Assembly: GCA_021824565.1 (NCBI GenBank)
Contig: JAKAKL010000121.1
Coordinates: 62,001 to 126,000 of the forward strand
Direction of reading: 5' to 3'
Length of the DNA: 64,000 nt
Source of the DNA: Bacteroidota bacterium
Lineage (GTDB): Bacteria > Bacteroidota > Ignavibacteria > Ignavibacteriales > Ignavibacteriaceae
Below the pieces are notes generated by a model. It was not told where the DNA came from. It ran no database searches and was given only the letters and a program-made list of their open reading frames with translations. The position numbers and the translations under genes are program-made. Each line of letters begins with the position of its first letter. Position 1 is the first letter of the stretch. Positions 16,394-25,904 of the stretch are shown piece by piece.

Positions 16394-18640
16394 TTATTTT
16401 AACAAAAATTCCTGCGATAAGTTCCCGACCATTACTTTAAACTTTCCTGGCTCGGTAATTCTTTTATCGTCTCTTCCGATAAACGATAATTGTTCAGGCT
16501 TTATTGTAAAGCTTACAACCTTGGATTCGCCCGGCTTAAGATCTATTTTATCAAATCCTTCTAATTGTCTTACCGGTCTCGACACCGACCCGACCATTTG
16601 ACGCAGATATAGAAGCACTGACTCCTTCCCCTCGACAGCACCGGTGTTCGTAACCTTAACCGTCGCTTTAATATCATCGCCTAACTTTACCGTGCTGTTA
16701 TCTAATTTCAGATCGCTGTAGCTGAACGTCGTGTAGCTTAGTCCATATCCGAAGCCCCACTGCGGGTCGTAGCTGTTCCCTTCCTCGCCTTCAAGCGGCT
16801 TATAATCGTAATGATAAAGAGCGTTGGGATATTTCGGATAGGTTACCGGCAGCCTTGCGCTCGGATTTGCGTCGCCGAAAATAATATTCGCAAGCGCTCT
16901 TCCGCCTTCCATACCGGGAAGGAATCCGATTAAAACTGAGTTTGCTCCGTTTACGATCTTATTTATCAAGCGCGGTCTGCCTTCGAGCATTACGAGCACT
17001 ACAGGCTTTCCCGCGGACATTACAGCCTTCGCAAGCTCAAGCTGCGCATCATCGAGTGTAAGATCATTAATGTTGCCGGGAGTCTCGCAGTATGCTTTTT
17101 CGCCAAGACAAAGTACAACCGCATCAGCTTTCTTTGCCGCCTCAACCGCCGCGTTAACATCGAGCAGCGAATCAAAAGTTGATCCCGGAACATAAGTAAC
17201 ATTATCAGCGCCGATCTTATCTTTAACAGCTTCAAGCACAGTCGGTTTATCTTTTGGATAAAGAGATTCTTCGTCGCCCTGCCATGTAATTGTCCAGCCT
17301 CCGTTCATAGAAGATAGTTTATCTGCGGTTGGTCCGGTTACAAGCACTTTAATATTTTTTGACAGCGGAAGTGTCTTTGCATCGTTCTTAACAAGAGTGA
17401 TAGATTCTTCAGACGCTTCAAGGTTTGTCGCAGCAGACGATGAAGACGCGAACTTATTTTTCAGATTATCATCCGGGAAAGGATTATTGAAAAGACCAAG
17501 CTCAAATTTTACTTTCAATATTCTGCCGACTGCATCGTCAATCCTCGACATAGGAACTTCTTTATCTTTTACAAGCTTTAAGAGAATATCATAAAAGCTG
17601 AAGTCATACGGAACCATGCTCATATCAACGCCAGCCATAACAGCCATCTTAACGGCTTCCTCCGGCGATGATGCAACCTTATCGCGCGTATAAAGTCTTT
17701 CGATATCCTGCCAGTCCGAATCGACGAAGCCTTTGAACTTCATTTCTTTCTTCAGCACTTCGGTAAGCAAATGATAATTTGAATGACCGGGAATTCCGTT
17801 AACGTCTGTTGAGTTCACCATAACTGTCGGGGCGCCTGCGTCAACGCCTGCCTGGAACGGCGGAAGGAAATATTCCTTCATCATTCTTTCCGGTATCCAC
17901 GACGGCGTTCTATCTTTGCCGTCTAAAGGAAAACTGTATCCTACAAAATGCTTCAAGCATGTTCCTACTTTATCCGGAGCGCTTATATCATTTCCCTGCG
18001 CGCCTTCGATATAATTCGTTCCCATTTGAGAAGCTAAGTAAACATCTTCGCCGTATGTTTCCCAGAGCCTTGGCCACAGCGGCTGTCTGCCCAAATCCAT
18101 TACGGGATAATATATCCAGTGAATACCTGAAGCGCGTACTTCAAGAGCCGTAATCTCTCCTTCCTTCTTCGCTAAGTTTCTATTAAATGTTGCCGCCATA
18201 TTAATAGCCTGCGGGAATAGAGTTGATCCGCTTGTATATGTCGCGCCGTGGATCGCGTCTATACCATAAAGAACAGGTATTTTCAATCGGGTATCTTTCA
18301 CGGCAATATCTTGAATCGCCGTTATCAGTTTGGTCCATTCATCAACTGTTAGCGCAACATCATAAACATTTAATATCGAGCCGACGTGGTATTTCTCTAT
18401 CGCTTCTTTTAATTTATTTTCGTCCACCTCGAACTTTTGAGTTGCGGTTCCGTGAGTCTTAGCTACAGCTTGAATGGTTATCTGGGTCATCTGCCCGACC
18501 TTTTCTTCGAGCGTCATCTTTGATAGAAGCGCTTTAACTTTTTTATCAATTGTTCTTTTTTCTTTTGTTCCTCCGAACGAAAGAGAAGTGAAAAGTAACA
18601 TAAAAAAGAATGCAGATAATAATATGATGTAACGTTTCAT
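16394..18640 (-). CDS. Glycoside hydrolase family 3 beta-glucosidase
   Basis: The 748-residue enzyme has a signal peptide (cleavage near SFGG, about residue 23), a GH3 N-terminal barrel, an alpha/beta C-terminal domain and a fibronectin-III-like end. The nucleophile is Asp309 in GFVDSDW, and KHFVGYS near 230 is the substrate-binding KH motif. DAIHGATYTSGSTLFPQ is typical of the BglX type. It probably hydrolyses cello- or laminari-oligosaccharides in the periplasm. It lies downstream of the TonB operon on the same strand, separated by two hairpins, so it may be partly co-transcribed or have its own promoter. Confidence 0.95.
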   Translation of the reverse strand: MKRYIILLSAFFFMLLFTSLSFGGTKEKRTIDKKVKALLSKMTLEEKVGQMTQITIQAVAKTHGTATQKFEVDENKLKEAIEKYHVGSILNVYDVALTVDEWTKLITAIQDIAVKDTRLKIPVLYGIDAIHGATYTSGSTLFPQAINMAATFNRNLAKKEGEITALEVRASGIHWIYYPVMDLGRQPLWPRLWETYGEDVYLASQMGTNYIEGAQGNDISAPDKVGTCLKHFVGYSFPLDGKDRTPSWIPERMMKEYFLPPFQAGVDAGAPTVMVNSTDVNGIPGHSNYHLLTEVLKKEMKFKGFVDSDWQDIERLYTRDKVASSPEEAVKMAVMAGVDMSMVPYDFSFYDILLKLVKDKEVPMSRIDDAVGRILKVKFELGLFNNPFPDDNLKNKFASSSSAATNLEASEESITLVKNDAKTLPLSKNIKVLVTGPTADKLSSMNGGWTITWQGDEESLYPKDKPTVLEAVKDKIGADNVTYVPGSTFDSLLDVNAAVEAAKKADAVVLCLGEKAYCETPGNINDLTLDDAQLELAKAVMSAGKPVVLVMLEGRPRLINKIVNGANSVLIGFLPGMEGGRALANIIFGDANPSARLPVTYPKYPNALYHYDYKPLEGEEGNSYDPQWGFGYGLSYTTFSYSDLKLDNSTVKLGDDIKATVKVTNTGAVEGKESVLLYLRQMVGSVSRPVRQLEGFDKIDLKPGESKVVSFTIKPEQLSFIGRDDKRITEPGKFKVMVGNLSQEFLLK

Positions 18641-18773
18641 CTTTTTATCCTTGGTATAAACTGTAATAAATCCATTTAAATTGAAAAATGATTTGAGAGA
18701 TTAGAAGTGAGATATTACTTTGTTTCCCGTTTGTATTCATTGAAGTATTGCTTAATTGTTGCATAAATAAACG

Positions 18774-18802
18774 AACCAGGTCAAGCTTTGCTCAACCTGG
18801 TT
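18774..18802 (-). terminator. Hairpin between porV-like gene and GH3 gene
   Basis: AACCAGGT (18774-18781) pairs with ACCTGGTT (18795-18802). On the minus strand it is followed by CGTTTATTT. It is a moderate terminator candidate for the TonB receptor operon. Confidence 0.5.
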
Positions 18803-18832
18803 ATCAATGTAGTTTCTAATTCTTACCAAATC

Positions 18833-18858
18833 TAACGGCGTCAAAGTTTGAGCCGTTA
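18833..18858 (-). terminator. Second hairpin after the porV-like gene
   Basis: TAACGGC (18833-18839) pairs with GCCGTTA (18852-18858), with a further TCAAA/TTTGA pairing inside. It lies 16 nt after the porV-like stop codon. The downstream T run is weak, so it might instead stabilise the 3' end of the mRNA. Confidence 0.45.
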
Positions 18859-18873
18859 AAGCTTCCATTCGCA

Positions 18874-19908
18874 TTAGAAGGCAATACCGAGAGAAAACTT
18901 CTGTATGTTGGTTAAGCGTCCGAAATTCTGGTACGCATAATCCAATCTTACAGCAACGTTGCCCAACAATATTTGTTTCAAGCCGAAGCCGAGAGAAAAA
19001 GATTCTTCCGAGTCGGTTAAGAACAAAGATTTATATCCGCCTCGGATAGCGATAATATCGTCAAAGACATATTCGCCTCCTACGTTAACGCTTTCGTAGT
19101 TGTCGCTCGGATGAATAGCATCGACTGCGAAAGTTAATTTATGCTTCTCTGTTGAAATAGGGCTGTATGCAAGTCCCACTCTGAAAGTCAGCGGCAGAGA
19201 CCAGTAGTCGGTGCTTAAGTTAGCCGGTATTCTGTTATTGATTCCGGTTGTAGACGGATCTTGAGAATACAATACCAAAGTAGAATTCCCCTGCATCTGC
19301 ATCTTGGTTCCGAAGTTGGAAATCGACATTCCAAGCATGATGCCGTCAAACGGAGTTCTGTATTGAACGCCAAGGTCTGTCGCAAAGCCTATTGCGCTTG
19401 CCTGCCAGATAGATTGATAAATTATTTTAGGATTAAATCCTATAGCAAAATTATCCGTAAGATTTATCGCATAACCGAGACTGAACGCAATGTCTGATGC
19501 GTTGAACACCTGACCGGTGCCGTCGGGCTGATCAACTGTAGTAACTTTCATATCGCCGTATGACGATGATGTAAAGCTGAAGCCAACCGTTCCCATACCT
19601 CCGAGACTGTATGAAGCGGCGAGGTAATTATAAGCGATACCAGCGATCCAATCTGTATGATCGAACATTATTCCCACTCCGTCAATCTTCGCAAGACCGG
19701 CTGGGTTCCAGAAGAACGCGCTTTGATCATCCGATACAGCAACGAAGGCGCTGCCCATTGCAGTAGCCTTAGCGCCCTGGCTGATTGAAAGGAAGTCGGC
19801 TGCCGTAGTACCTCTTTTAGAAACGTTAGCGACAAAATCACTTTGGCAAAATGTCATGGAAGAAAACAAGACCAATGCCGATAAAATATTTATAATTTTC
19901 ATTTTCAT
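18874..19908 (-). CDS. PorV/PorQ family outer-membrane protein
   Basis: The 344-residue protein has a signal peptide (SSMTFCQS) and the family opening GTTAADFLSISQGAKATAMGSAFVAVSDDQSAFFWNPAGLA. It is predicted to be a 14-strand-type outer-membrane barrel related to PorV, the T9SS shuttle protein. It ends in an aromatic-rich strand with a terminal Phe. It follows the 1038-aa gene by 13 bp and is the third gene of the TonB receptor operon, so this copy may be dedicated to delivering its neighbour rather than to general secretion. That specialisation is inference. Confidence 0.88.
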   Translation of the reverse strand: MKMKIINILSALVLFSSMTFCQSDFVANVSKRGTTAADFLSISQGAKATAMGSAFVAVSDDQSAFFWNPAGLAKIDGVGIMFDHTDWIAGIAYNYLAASYSLGGMGTVGFSFTSSSYGDMKVTTVDQPDGTGQVFNASDIAFSLGYAINLTDNFAIGFNPKIIYQSIWQASAIGFATDLGVQYRTPFDGIMLGMSISNFGTKMQMQGNSTLVLYSQDPSTTGINNRIPANLSTDYWSLPLTFRVGLAYSPISTEKHKLTFAVDAIHPSDNYESVNVGGEYVFDDIIAIRGGYKSLFLTDSEESFSLGFGLKQILLGNVAVRLDYAYQNFGRLTNIQKFSLGIAF

Positions 19909-19921
19909 CTTTTTCTCTCCA

Positions 19922-22900
19922 CTACTTAATTACTGCAAATTTGCCAATGTACTCGCCTATGCCCGGTGCGTCAACGTGAAAGATGTAAATGCCGTAGGCG
20001 ATATCCATACCATCCTCGGTAACAAGGTTCCAGGGCAGCGCGCCGCCGCTGTTGAGATTAGTATCATCTTTATATAAAGTTTTTACAAGAGCGCCGGCAA
20101 CAGTATAAATTCTTACTGTACATTTTGCAGGAAGATTTATAAAGTTGATCATGCGTGTACCGCGTCCCGATGCGTATAATGTTCTCGGCTCCCATGAAGC
20201 GGCACATATATAAGGATTCGGCACAACGGAAATCTGCGACAGGCTTTTGTTTGCCGTATTATTATTTACACCTGCCGCCTTAGTTGAATAAGTGAAATAA
20301 TCTCCATTAGCAAAAGGTTTTTTAGTATATATTCTGAATTTGTCGCCTGCTTGAGGATACACTGGAGTCTCGCCAGGATTTAACGGTCCGTCGTAATTGA
20401 TTCTCCATGTGTAATATGTTTGGTTTGAAATCGGAACAGTAAAAATTATTTTATCACCGATCGTAAGAGTTTTTGTATGATCATTATCAATAACTTCTAC
20501 GCCTACCGAATCTCCGGTAGTCAAATTAGTCACCGTAAAGTCAATTGGAATTTTTGTCTGTTTGGTTGTTGCAACTGTATGATCAAAGAAATCCATCTCG
20601 TAATCTGCGGGCCACAATAAATCTCTTGATGCAGATGAATTATCAGGCTGTACGCTTAGGTTCAGATTGCTCTTACCAACATACCAGCCGGTTAATGTAT
20701 CATTGACTGAGATTGTAGTATCATTGTTAAAAGTAAATACCATACCATCGTACGGCGGGCTTGATACTGTTGGTCCAAACACTGTTGCGTCGCCGCCGCT
20801 GACAAGAGTAGTGTCAACGCCGTTCAACGATCTAATAACATCATAAGTTGAAGTTTTGTAATTCGGAACAGTCCCAGTTGCATTAAACTTAATCGAATAT
20901 TTAGCGCCGTCTACAATTGCGCCGGGATTCAAAACCTCCGCGCTCATTGAGCCGGTACCGAGCCCGGTAGTAACCCTGCTTAAATCGCCGGATATTTGAG
21001 GCGGCACATAACCGGCTACAGGAGCGTTCGGAGTAACGACAGCGCAGTTAATATCAACAAAAGTAATATTACCTGCGTAATCCTGACGAATAACTTTTGA
21101 ACATTCAGTCGGCTGCAATCCGGTGGTTCCTCGGTTAGGATCACCTTTCGAATATGAACATACGGCATAATAATATGTCTTTCCGTTCTCTACTGTTGTA
21201 TCAACAAAAGAATGCTGAAGTCCTGTGTTGCTTCCTCTCCAGAAATGAGCGCCGTTAATACCAACAGGATCAGGACCTGAGATCGAGTCAACTAAATCGA
21301 ACTGCGCAATCGGCTTCCAGTATTTTGGTTCGCCCTGCGAGTCTGTTATTAGTTTAACATCATTGAACTGCGGCTCGAGGCTTCTATAAATTGTATAACC
21401 TTCAAAGGATTTCTTATAGCCTTGTTTAGGATCGTTGTTTTCAAAGCCTAAGTAGCGATCCCTTGATAATTCGGCTTTGCTGTCCCAGTAGAGAAATACT
21501 CTCTTATTTCCAGCAACCGCATGAACAGTCGGCGTATAAGGCGGTTTAGAGAAATTATAATTGGCGTTATAAATTGCCTGTACGGTTTGTTTATTGAACA
21601 GCAGGTTATTTAAATCATTTCCCATAACCAGCGCTAAAGAGAATCTTTCTCTTAAACCTTTCTTAAGCGGGAAAGGACCGGATGCAAAGACCATGCTTAT
21701 ATTAACATTCTGAACCAATGTATCTTTGAAGCCGTTATTCATTTTTTGCCACATTACATTATCATTCTTTGGCCAGCCTGCCGTAGGACCTTTGTCTGAT
21801 AATATATAAATCGAAACTGCCGTTAGACCGATTTGATCCGATTCATCTTTATCGGTTTCATCAAAATCAGGTTCTCCATGTGTTGGTAAACCATCGCCTT
21901 CGCCTTCATCTGGACCGGTATAACCAGGATCGGCAGGTCCTAAGCCGTCTCTGCCGACATCGTCATTTAACGGTTCACCGGGATCCCATTTGCCGTTTCC
22001 ATTTAGGTCATCAAAAGAAATCCAGTTATGATTATTATCTATATTATCGTCACGTCTTTCATCTATCATTCCATCCTGATCGTTATCAATACCGTCAAAA
22101 GGATTGCCGGGGCTTTCAAGATAAGCATAGCCTAAATATCCCGTTGCCCAGTTTCCCGGATTTCCAACGCCGCCGGGCGCCCAGGAATATGCGATATCTA
22201 ATGAAGTATTAAAATAAGCGCTGTTGCCAGGCTCAGTAGCATTTGCTCCTCCGATACCAGGATCAGCATAAAAGCCAAATGCCGTGGTATCATAAGTGAA
22301 GTCAGAAATATTTACAATATCATAATGCCAGAAAATTATATCTTCTGCTAAAACATGCGACCATTGAAATCCTCTGATCTCAACTCTTAAACCCAAGCCA
22401 GCGCGGTTTGAATCGCTTTTTATCGGGTAATAATAATAAGGGGCTTTTGTAAATTTTTTATCCTGTGAATCATCTAATACCATAAATGTCTCAAAGTCTG
22501 CGTTCATAACGCCTTTACCAAAGTACCCGTACCACTTTCCGTTCCACGATGGATCTAAACCTAATGCAGCAGGCCAAACTTCCGGATAAGATGTAGGATC
22601 AATATTGATGGCGGGGCTTGTATTCTTCGCATTAAAATATCCTGGGACTGGTTCTAATCCCCAGGGAGTGCCGGTAATTGGATCAGCGCTGTATTGTTCT
22701 CTGTAAGCAGATATAATAGGATTTATTTTTTGACCGCTTGGAGTAGTAGCGCGTGCGCCAATAAGAATTGCCTGCCCATCAAGATAATTATGTCCCGATC
22801 CAGCCGGCCATTCGACGGTTGGGAAAATTTCCCATTTACCAACTTCTCCATCATTATAAAACAAAGTATTGATTCTATTGCCAACCATAACACCCTGCCT

Positions 22901-23038
22901 GCGATACGTAAAATTACCAAGAGGATCCTGTCTGTAAAGTTGTATTCGCGGATCAGGAGCGCCTTCGTCAATTTGCGCAAAAGTGTAGCCGGCAGCAATT
23001 ATCAATGTAAAAATTATTGTTAAAATCTTGTATTTCAT
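19922..23038 (-). CDS. Large secreted surface protein partnered with the TonB receptor
   Basis: This 1038-residue protein starts with a signal peptide (IIAAGYTFAQ). It contains an Asp-rich, calcium-binding-like stretch (FDGIDNDQDGMIDERRDDN, then DDLNGNGKWDPGEP, about 305-360). Fibronectin-like parts follow, and a FlgD/T9SS-type C-terminus has SVVPNPY and VRIYTVAGALVKTLY, differing from the usual NYPNPFNPST form. It lies 24 bp after the TonB receptor and 13 bp before the porV-like gene. I recognise no enzyme domain. By position it could replace SusD as a surface glycan-binding lipoprotein substitute; that is a hypothesis from context only. Confidence 0.78.
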   Translation of the reverse strand: MKYKILTIIFTLIIAAGYTFAQIDEGAPDPRIQLYRQDPLGNFTYRRQGVMVGNRINTLFYNDGEVGKWEIFPTVEWPAGSGHNYLDGQAILIGARATTPSGQKINPIISAYREQYSADPITGTPWGLEPVPGYFNAKNTSPAINIDPTSYPEVWPAALGLDPSWNGKWYGYFGKGVMNADFETFMVLDDSQDKKFTKAPYYYYPIKSDSNRAGLGLRVEIRGFQWSHVLAEDIIFWHYDIVNISDFTYDTTAFGFYADPGIGGANATEPGNSAYFNTSLDIAYSWAPGGVGNPGNWATGYLGYAYLESPGNPFDGIDNDQDGMIDERRDDNIDNNHNWISFDDLNGNGKWDPGEPLNDDVGRDGLGPADPGYTGPDEGEGDGLPTHGEPDFDETDKDESDQIGLTAVSIYILSDKGPTAGWPKNDNVMWQKMNNGFKDTLVQNVNISMVFASGPFPLKKGLRERFSLALVMGNDLNNLLFNKQTVQAIYNANYNFSKPPYTPTVHAVAGNKRVFLYWDSKAELSRDRYLGFENNDPKQGYKKSFEGYTIYRSLEPQFNDVKLITDSQGEPKYWKPIAQFDLVDSISGPDPVGINGAHFWRGSNTGLQHSFVDTTVENGKTYYYAVCSYSKGDPNRGTTGLQPTECSKVIRQDYAGNITFVDINCAVVTPNAPVAGYVPPQISGDLSRVTTGLGTGSMSAEVLNPGAIVDGAKYSIKFNATGTVPNYKTSTYDVIRSLNGVDTTLVSGGDATVFGPTVSSPPYDGMVFTFNNDTTISVNDTLTGWYVGKSNLNLSVQPDNSSASRDLLWPADYEMDFFDHTVATTKQTKIPIDFTVTNLTTGDSVGVEVIDNDHTKTLTIGDKIIFTVPISNQTYYTWRINYDGPLNPGETPVYPQAGDKFRIYTKKPFANGDYFTYSTKAAGVNNNTANKSLSQISVVPNPYICAASWEPRTLYASGRGTRMINFINLPAKCTVRIYTVAGALVKTLYKDDTNLNSGGALPWNLVTEDGMDIAYGIYIFHVDAPGIGEYIGKFAVIK

Positions 23039-23062
23039 TCTATATTCTCCTAATCGTTAAAT

Positions 23063-25777
23063 CTAAAATCCTACCTGCAAACCGATTCTAACCTGCCGAG
23101 GTGCAGAGAAACTTGTAGGATCATTTAGGTATTGCTGAATTGTGTTTAGTCCGTAAAGAGTTCCGGCTAAATAAGTATATAAATCTATATTAGCTCTTCC
23201 GCTGGATGAATTAACATTTACTTCATTCTTAATATCTAACAGATTATAAACGAGTAGAAAAGCATTTATATCGAGCCCGTTAAACTTGAAATATTTTTCG
23301 GCTCTCATATCAACATTATAAGTAGGAGGCTTAAGACCTCCGTTTTCAAAACGCAGTCCTTGAGATAATCTGGTATCTTCAGTATATGGGAAGCCTGAGC
23401 CGTAATTAAATATTAGTCCTACGTTCCAATCATTTGCTTGACCAAAGTTGAACGCAATGTTTAATGTAGAGCGCTGATCCCAATTTAGCGGAACAACGGT
23501 CTTGTTGGTTTCAATAGGCGGATTAGATTGATTATTATAAAATACAGTCATTGGATCAGAAGCGTCTCCTTCAGCTATCTGATAAGTATAATCTAATTTT
23601 GCGCTGAAGAAGTCGGAGAATCTTTTATCAAGAGTTACAACAAATCCTCTAACATTTCCGTAATCTCTGTTAACGTAACGAGCATAGTTAACTCCTTGAT
23701 ATGTATTAATAATTTCCATACCAAGCAAATTTCTGATGTCGCTGTAATAAACCGTAAAGTCTAAAGAGAGATCGGAGGCAAGAGCCTGCTGTAATCCAAG
23801 TTCATACTTTACAGTTTTCTGTGCTTTCAAATCCGGGTTACCAACTATTGTAGATAATGATGCGCTGAATGGAACTATGTAATTTGAATTAACAAACAAA
23901 TTGGAGAAACTCGGTATTTGGAAAAAATGTCCGTAAGAAAAATGTATAATTCCTTTATCAGTAATCGGGAACGAAATTCCTAAACGCGGACTAATCTGCA
24001 TCTTTGCGGTAGCCTCTGTCATTTGACCGGCATTAACGAAGTTAGTATCTCTTAGAGGGTTTCGAGGATCAGTTAAGTATTGAGAATTTGCTTTGAAGTA
24101 ATCGAATCTTACTCCAAAGTTAAGTATCATAATATCATATTCAGCTTTGTCCTGAACGTATGCTGAAAATGCAACAGGATATTTTGTATAAATTGTATTT
24201 GACAGCGTTGTACCTAACTGGCTGTAAAAAGGAGTGTAGACAGAATCAGTAGTTGACAAAGTATCATTGGTTATCAAACTATATTCGTGATCATATAGTT
24301 TATATAAGTCTAATTCTGCTCCGACACCCAATTTATGAACCTTGGAGAGCTGTGCATTAAGCTGCCACTGAAGAATGCTTTCCAAAGTTTCTCTTTCATA
24401 TCTGCCGGACTGCTGCCCGCCCGATTGAAATGTATAGTTTGAAATCGGAGCGCCCTGGCTTGGATCGACATATCTTTTATCAAAAGGATCGGCATAGACA
24501 TATCCTCTATAGTCATACCGGTTAACAGAAAACTTTAAAGTCTGATAAACACTTTGAGATGGGATATGAGAAATTTGGAATGTGTGAACAAAATTATTCA
24601 TATAGTTATTCATAATTCCGTCTGGCGTCCAAGCCCACGCCTGGCTAAAATATTTATTCCAATCTTTATTCCAGAATAAGCTGTAACTAAATTTAAAAGT
24701 AGGAAGGTTGTAAGTTAGTTTTCCGTTAAAGGAATATCGCTCGGTTGGATTCATAGGAACCCACGAACCGTCTCCCGAATGAGTTATAATATAAATTGGA
24801 TTGCCATTTTGATCAAGTATTGGATTTCCGGCAGGATCTTTTAGTTCCTGCGGGGATTTATCATTTACAGTATAAACTCTTTTACCGTATAAATAACCAT
24901 CATCATGATAATACCTGCCTGTGGTAAAGAAAGTTAGGTTGCTTAAAATTTTAGTCGGACCACTTAAGCTGAATTCATAATTCTTTGTCCTAAATGATGT
25001 AAGCTTTCCAATATTAGGAAATACATTCGTATGACTAGTAACATAGTCTCCGGCATATGCCGAAAGCGAGCCGTGGAATGTCTGTGAACCATCCTGCGTT
25101 ACAATATTTACAACACCGGACATTGCTTGTCCGTATTCAGCATTAAAAGTTCCGCTTATAACTTCCATTTCTCTTATAGATGAATTCTCAACTGATAGAG
25201 GTAAACCGCCGTCATAAGGATCGGTCACCGGCAAGCCGTCAACAAGGTATGAAACTTCATCAGAACGACCGCCTCTAAAGTGTCCGCCGACTACGCCAGC
25301 CTGTAAATTTATAATTTGCCCAACGCTTTCAACAGGCATCATATTTATTTCATTTGAAGAAATTGTTACAGAGGATGAAGTAAGGTCTTTTTGAACTAAA
25401 GGTCTTTGCGCAGTAATTACTATCTCTTTTGCATTTACCGATTTTGTATTCATTTTTACATCAAGAGTAAATGTCAAATCAATTTTAATTGGTACCTTTT
25501 TTATAACAGTTTTTTCATAACCGATTGCGCTGACAATTACAGTATAGTCACCCGGAGGAATATTGTTAATGTAATAATAGCCGTTTAAATCGGCTGCGGC
25601 GCCTAAATAAGTTCCTTCAATTATTACATTAGCACCTACCACAGGCTCGCCGGTAGCAGCATCTAATACTTTGCCTGCAAGCTTACCGGTTGTACCAGCT
25701 TTTGTAAGACTGGAAAAGACTATAACTATGAAGAGCACAGCCATCAATTCTTTTGTCTTCACCAGAAATCGCTTCAT
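23063..25777 (-). CDS. TonB-dependent outer-membrane receptor (SusC-like architecture without SusD)
   Basis: I place the start at the ATG 25775-25777 (MKRFLVKTKEL), because the longer ORF start lies only 19 nt from the preceding terminator and reads no signal peptide. The mature protein begins with a carboxypeptidase-regulatory-like domain (LAGKVLDAATGEPVVGANV), then the plug (about 115-230 with VDGLPVTDPYDGG) and a 22-strand barrel ending in VRIGLQVGF with the terminal Phe. It imports a large substrate with TonB energy. Operon partners are the 1038-aa protein and the PorV-like protein. The glycan neighbours suggest an oligosaccharide; the substrate is not provable here. Confidence 0.92.
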   Translation of the reverse strand: MKRFLVKTKELMAVLFIVIVFSSLTKAGTTGKLAGKVLDAATGEPVVGANVIIEGTYLGAAADLNGYYYINNIPPGDYTVIVSAIGYEKTVIKKVPIKIDLTFTLDVKMNTKSVNAKEIVITAQRPLVQKDLTSSSVTISSNEINMMPVESVGQIINLQAGVVGGHFRGGRSDEVSYLVDGLPVTDPYDGGLPLSVENSSIREMEVISGTFNAEYGQAMSGVVNIVTQDGSQTFHGSLSAYAGDYVTSHTNVFPNIGKLTSFRTKNYEFSLSGPTKILSNLTFFTTGRYYHDDGYLYGKRVYTVNDKSPQELKDPAGNPILDQNGNPIYIITHSGDGSWVPMNPTERYSFNGKLTYNLPTFKFSYSLFWNKDWNKYFSQAWAWTPDGIMNNYMNNFVHTFQISHIPSQSVYQTLKFSVNRYDYRGYVYADPFDKRYVDPSQGAPISNYTFQSGGQQSGRYERETLESILQWQLNAQLSKVHKLGVGAELDLYKLYDHEYSLITNDTLSTTDSVYTPFYSQLGTTLSNTIYTKYPVAFSAYVQDKAEYDIMILNFGVRFDYFKANSQYLTDPRNPLRDTNFVNAGQMTEATAKMQISPRLGISFPITDKGIIHFSYGHFFQIPSFSNLFVNSNYIVPFSASLSTIVGNPDLKAQKTVKYELGLQQALASDLSLDFTVYYSDIRNLLGMEIINTYQGVNYARYVNRDYGNVRGFVVTLDKRFSDFFSAKLDYTYQIAEGDASDPMTVFYNNQSNPPIETNKTVVPLNWDQRSTLNIAFNFGQANDWNVGLIFNYGSGFPYTEDTRLSQGLRFENGGLKPPTYNVDMRAEKYFKFNGLDINAFLLVYNLLDIKNEVNVNSSSGRANIDLYTYLAGTLYGLNTIQQYLNDPTSFSAPRQVRIGLQVGF

Positions 25778-25867
25778 ATTATATATGTACGGATTATCGT
25801 AATTACACATGATCTTTTTTTCCCAGATAGTAAAATGAAAATTTATCAAACCGACCTTTTATAAAAG

Positions 25868-25897
25868 AAGTGCAGTCCCATAAGAGGGACTGCACTT
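25868..25897 (-). terminator. Strong terminator of the CBM9-like protein gene
   Basis: A perfect 12-bp stem AAGTGCAGTCCC/GGGACTGCACTT with a 6-nt loop. On the minus strand CTTTTATAAAA follows. It lies 8 nt after the stop codon at 25905, so the TonB receptor must have its own promoter in the ~90 bp downstream. Confidence 0.93.
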
Positions 25898-25904
25898 AAG
25901 GATT

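Noticed and set aside
23063-25849. Longer TonB receptor starting at 25849
   Set aside because: The extra 24 residues lack signal-peptide character and begin 19 nt after a strong terminator; the Met at 25777 gives a good signal peptide.
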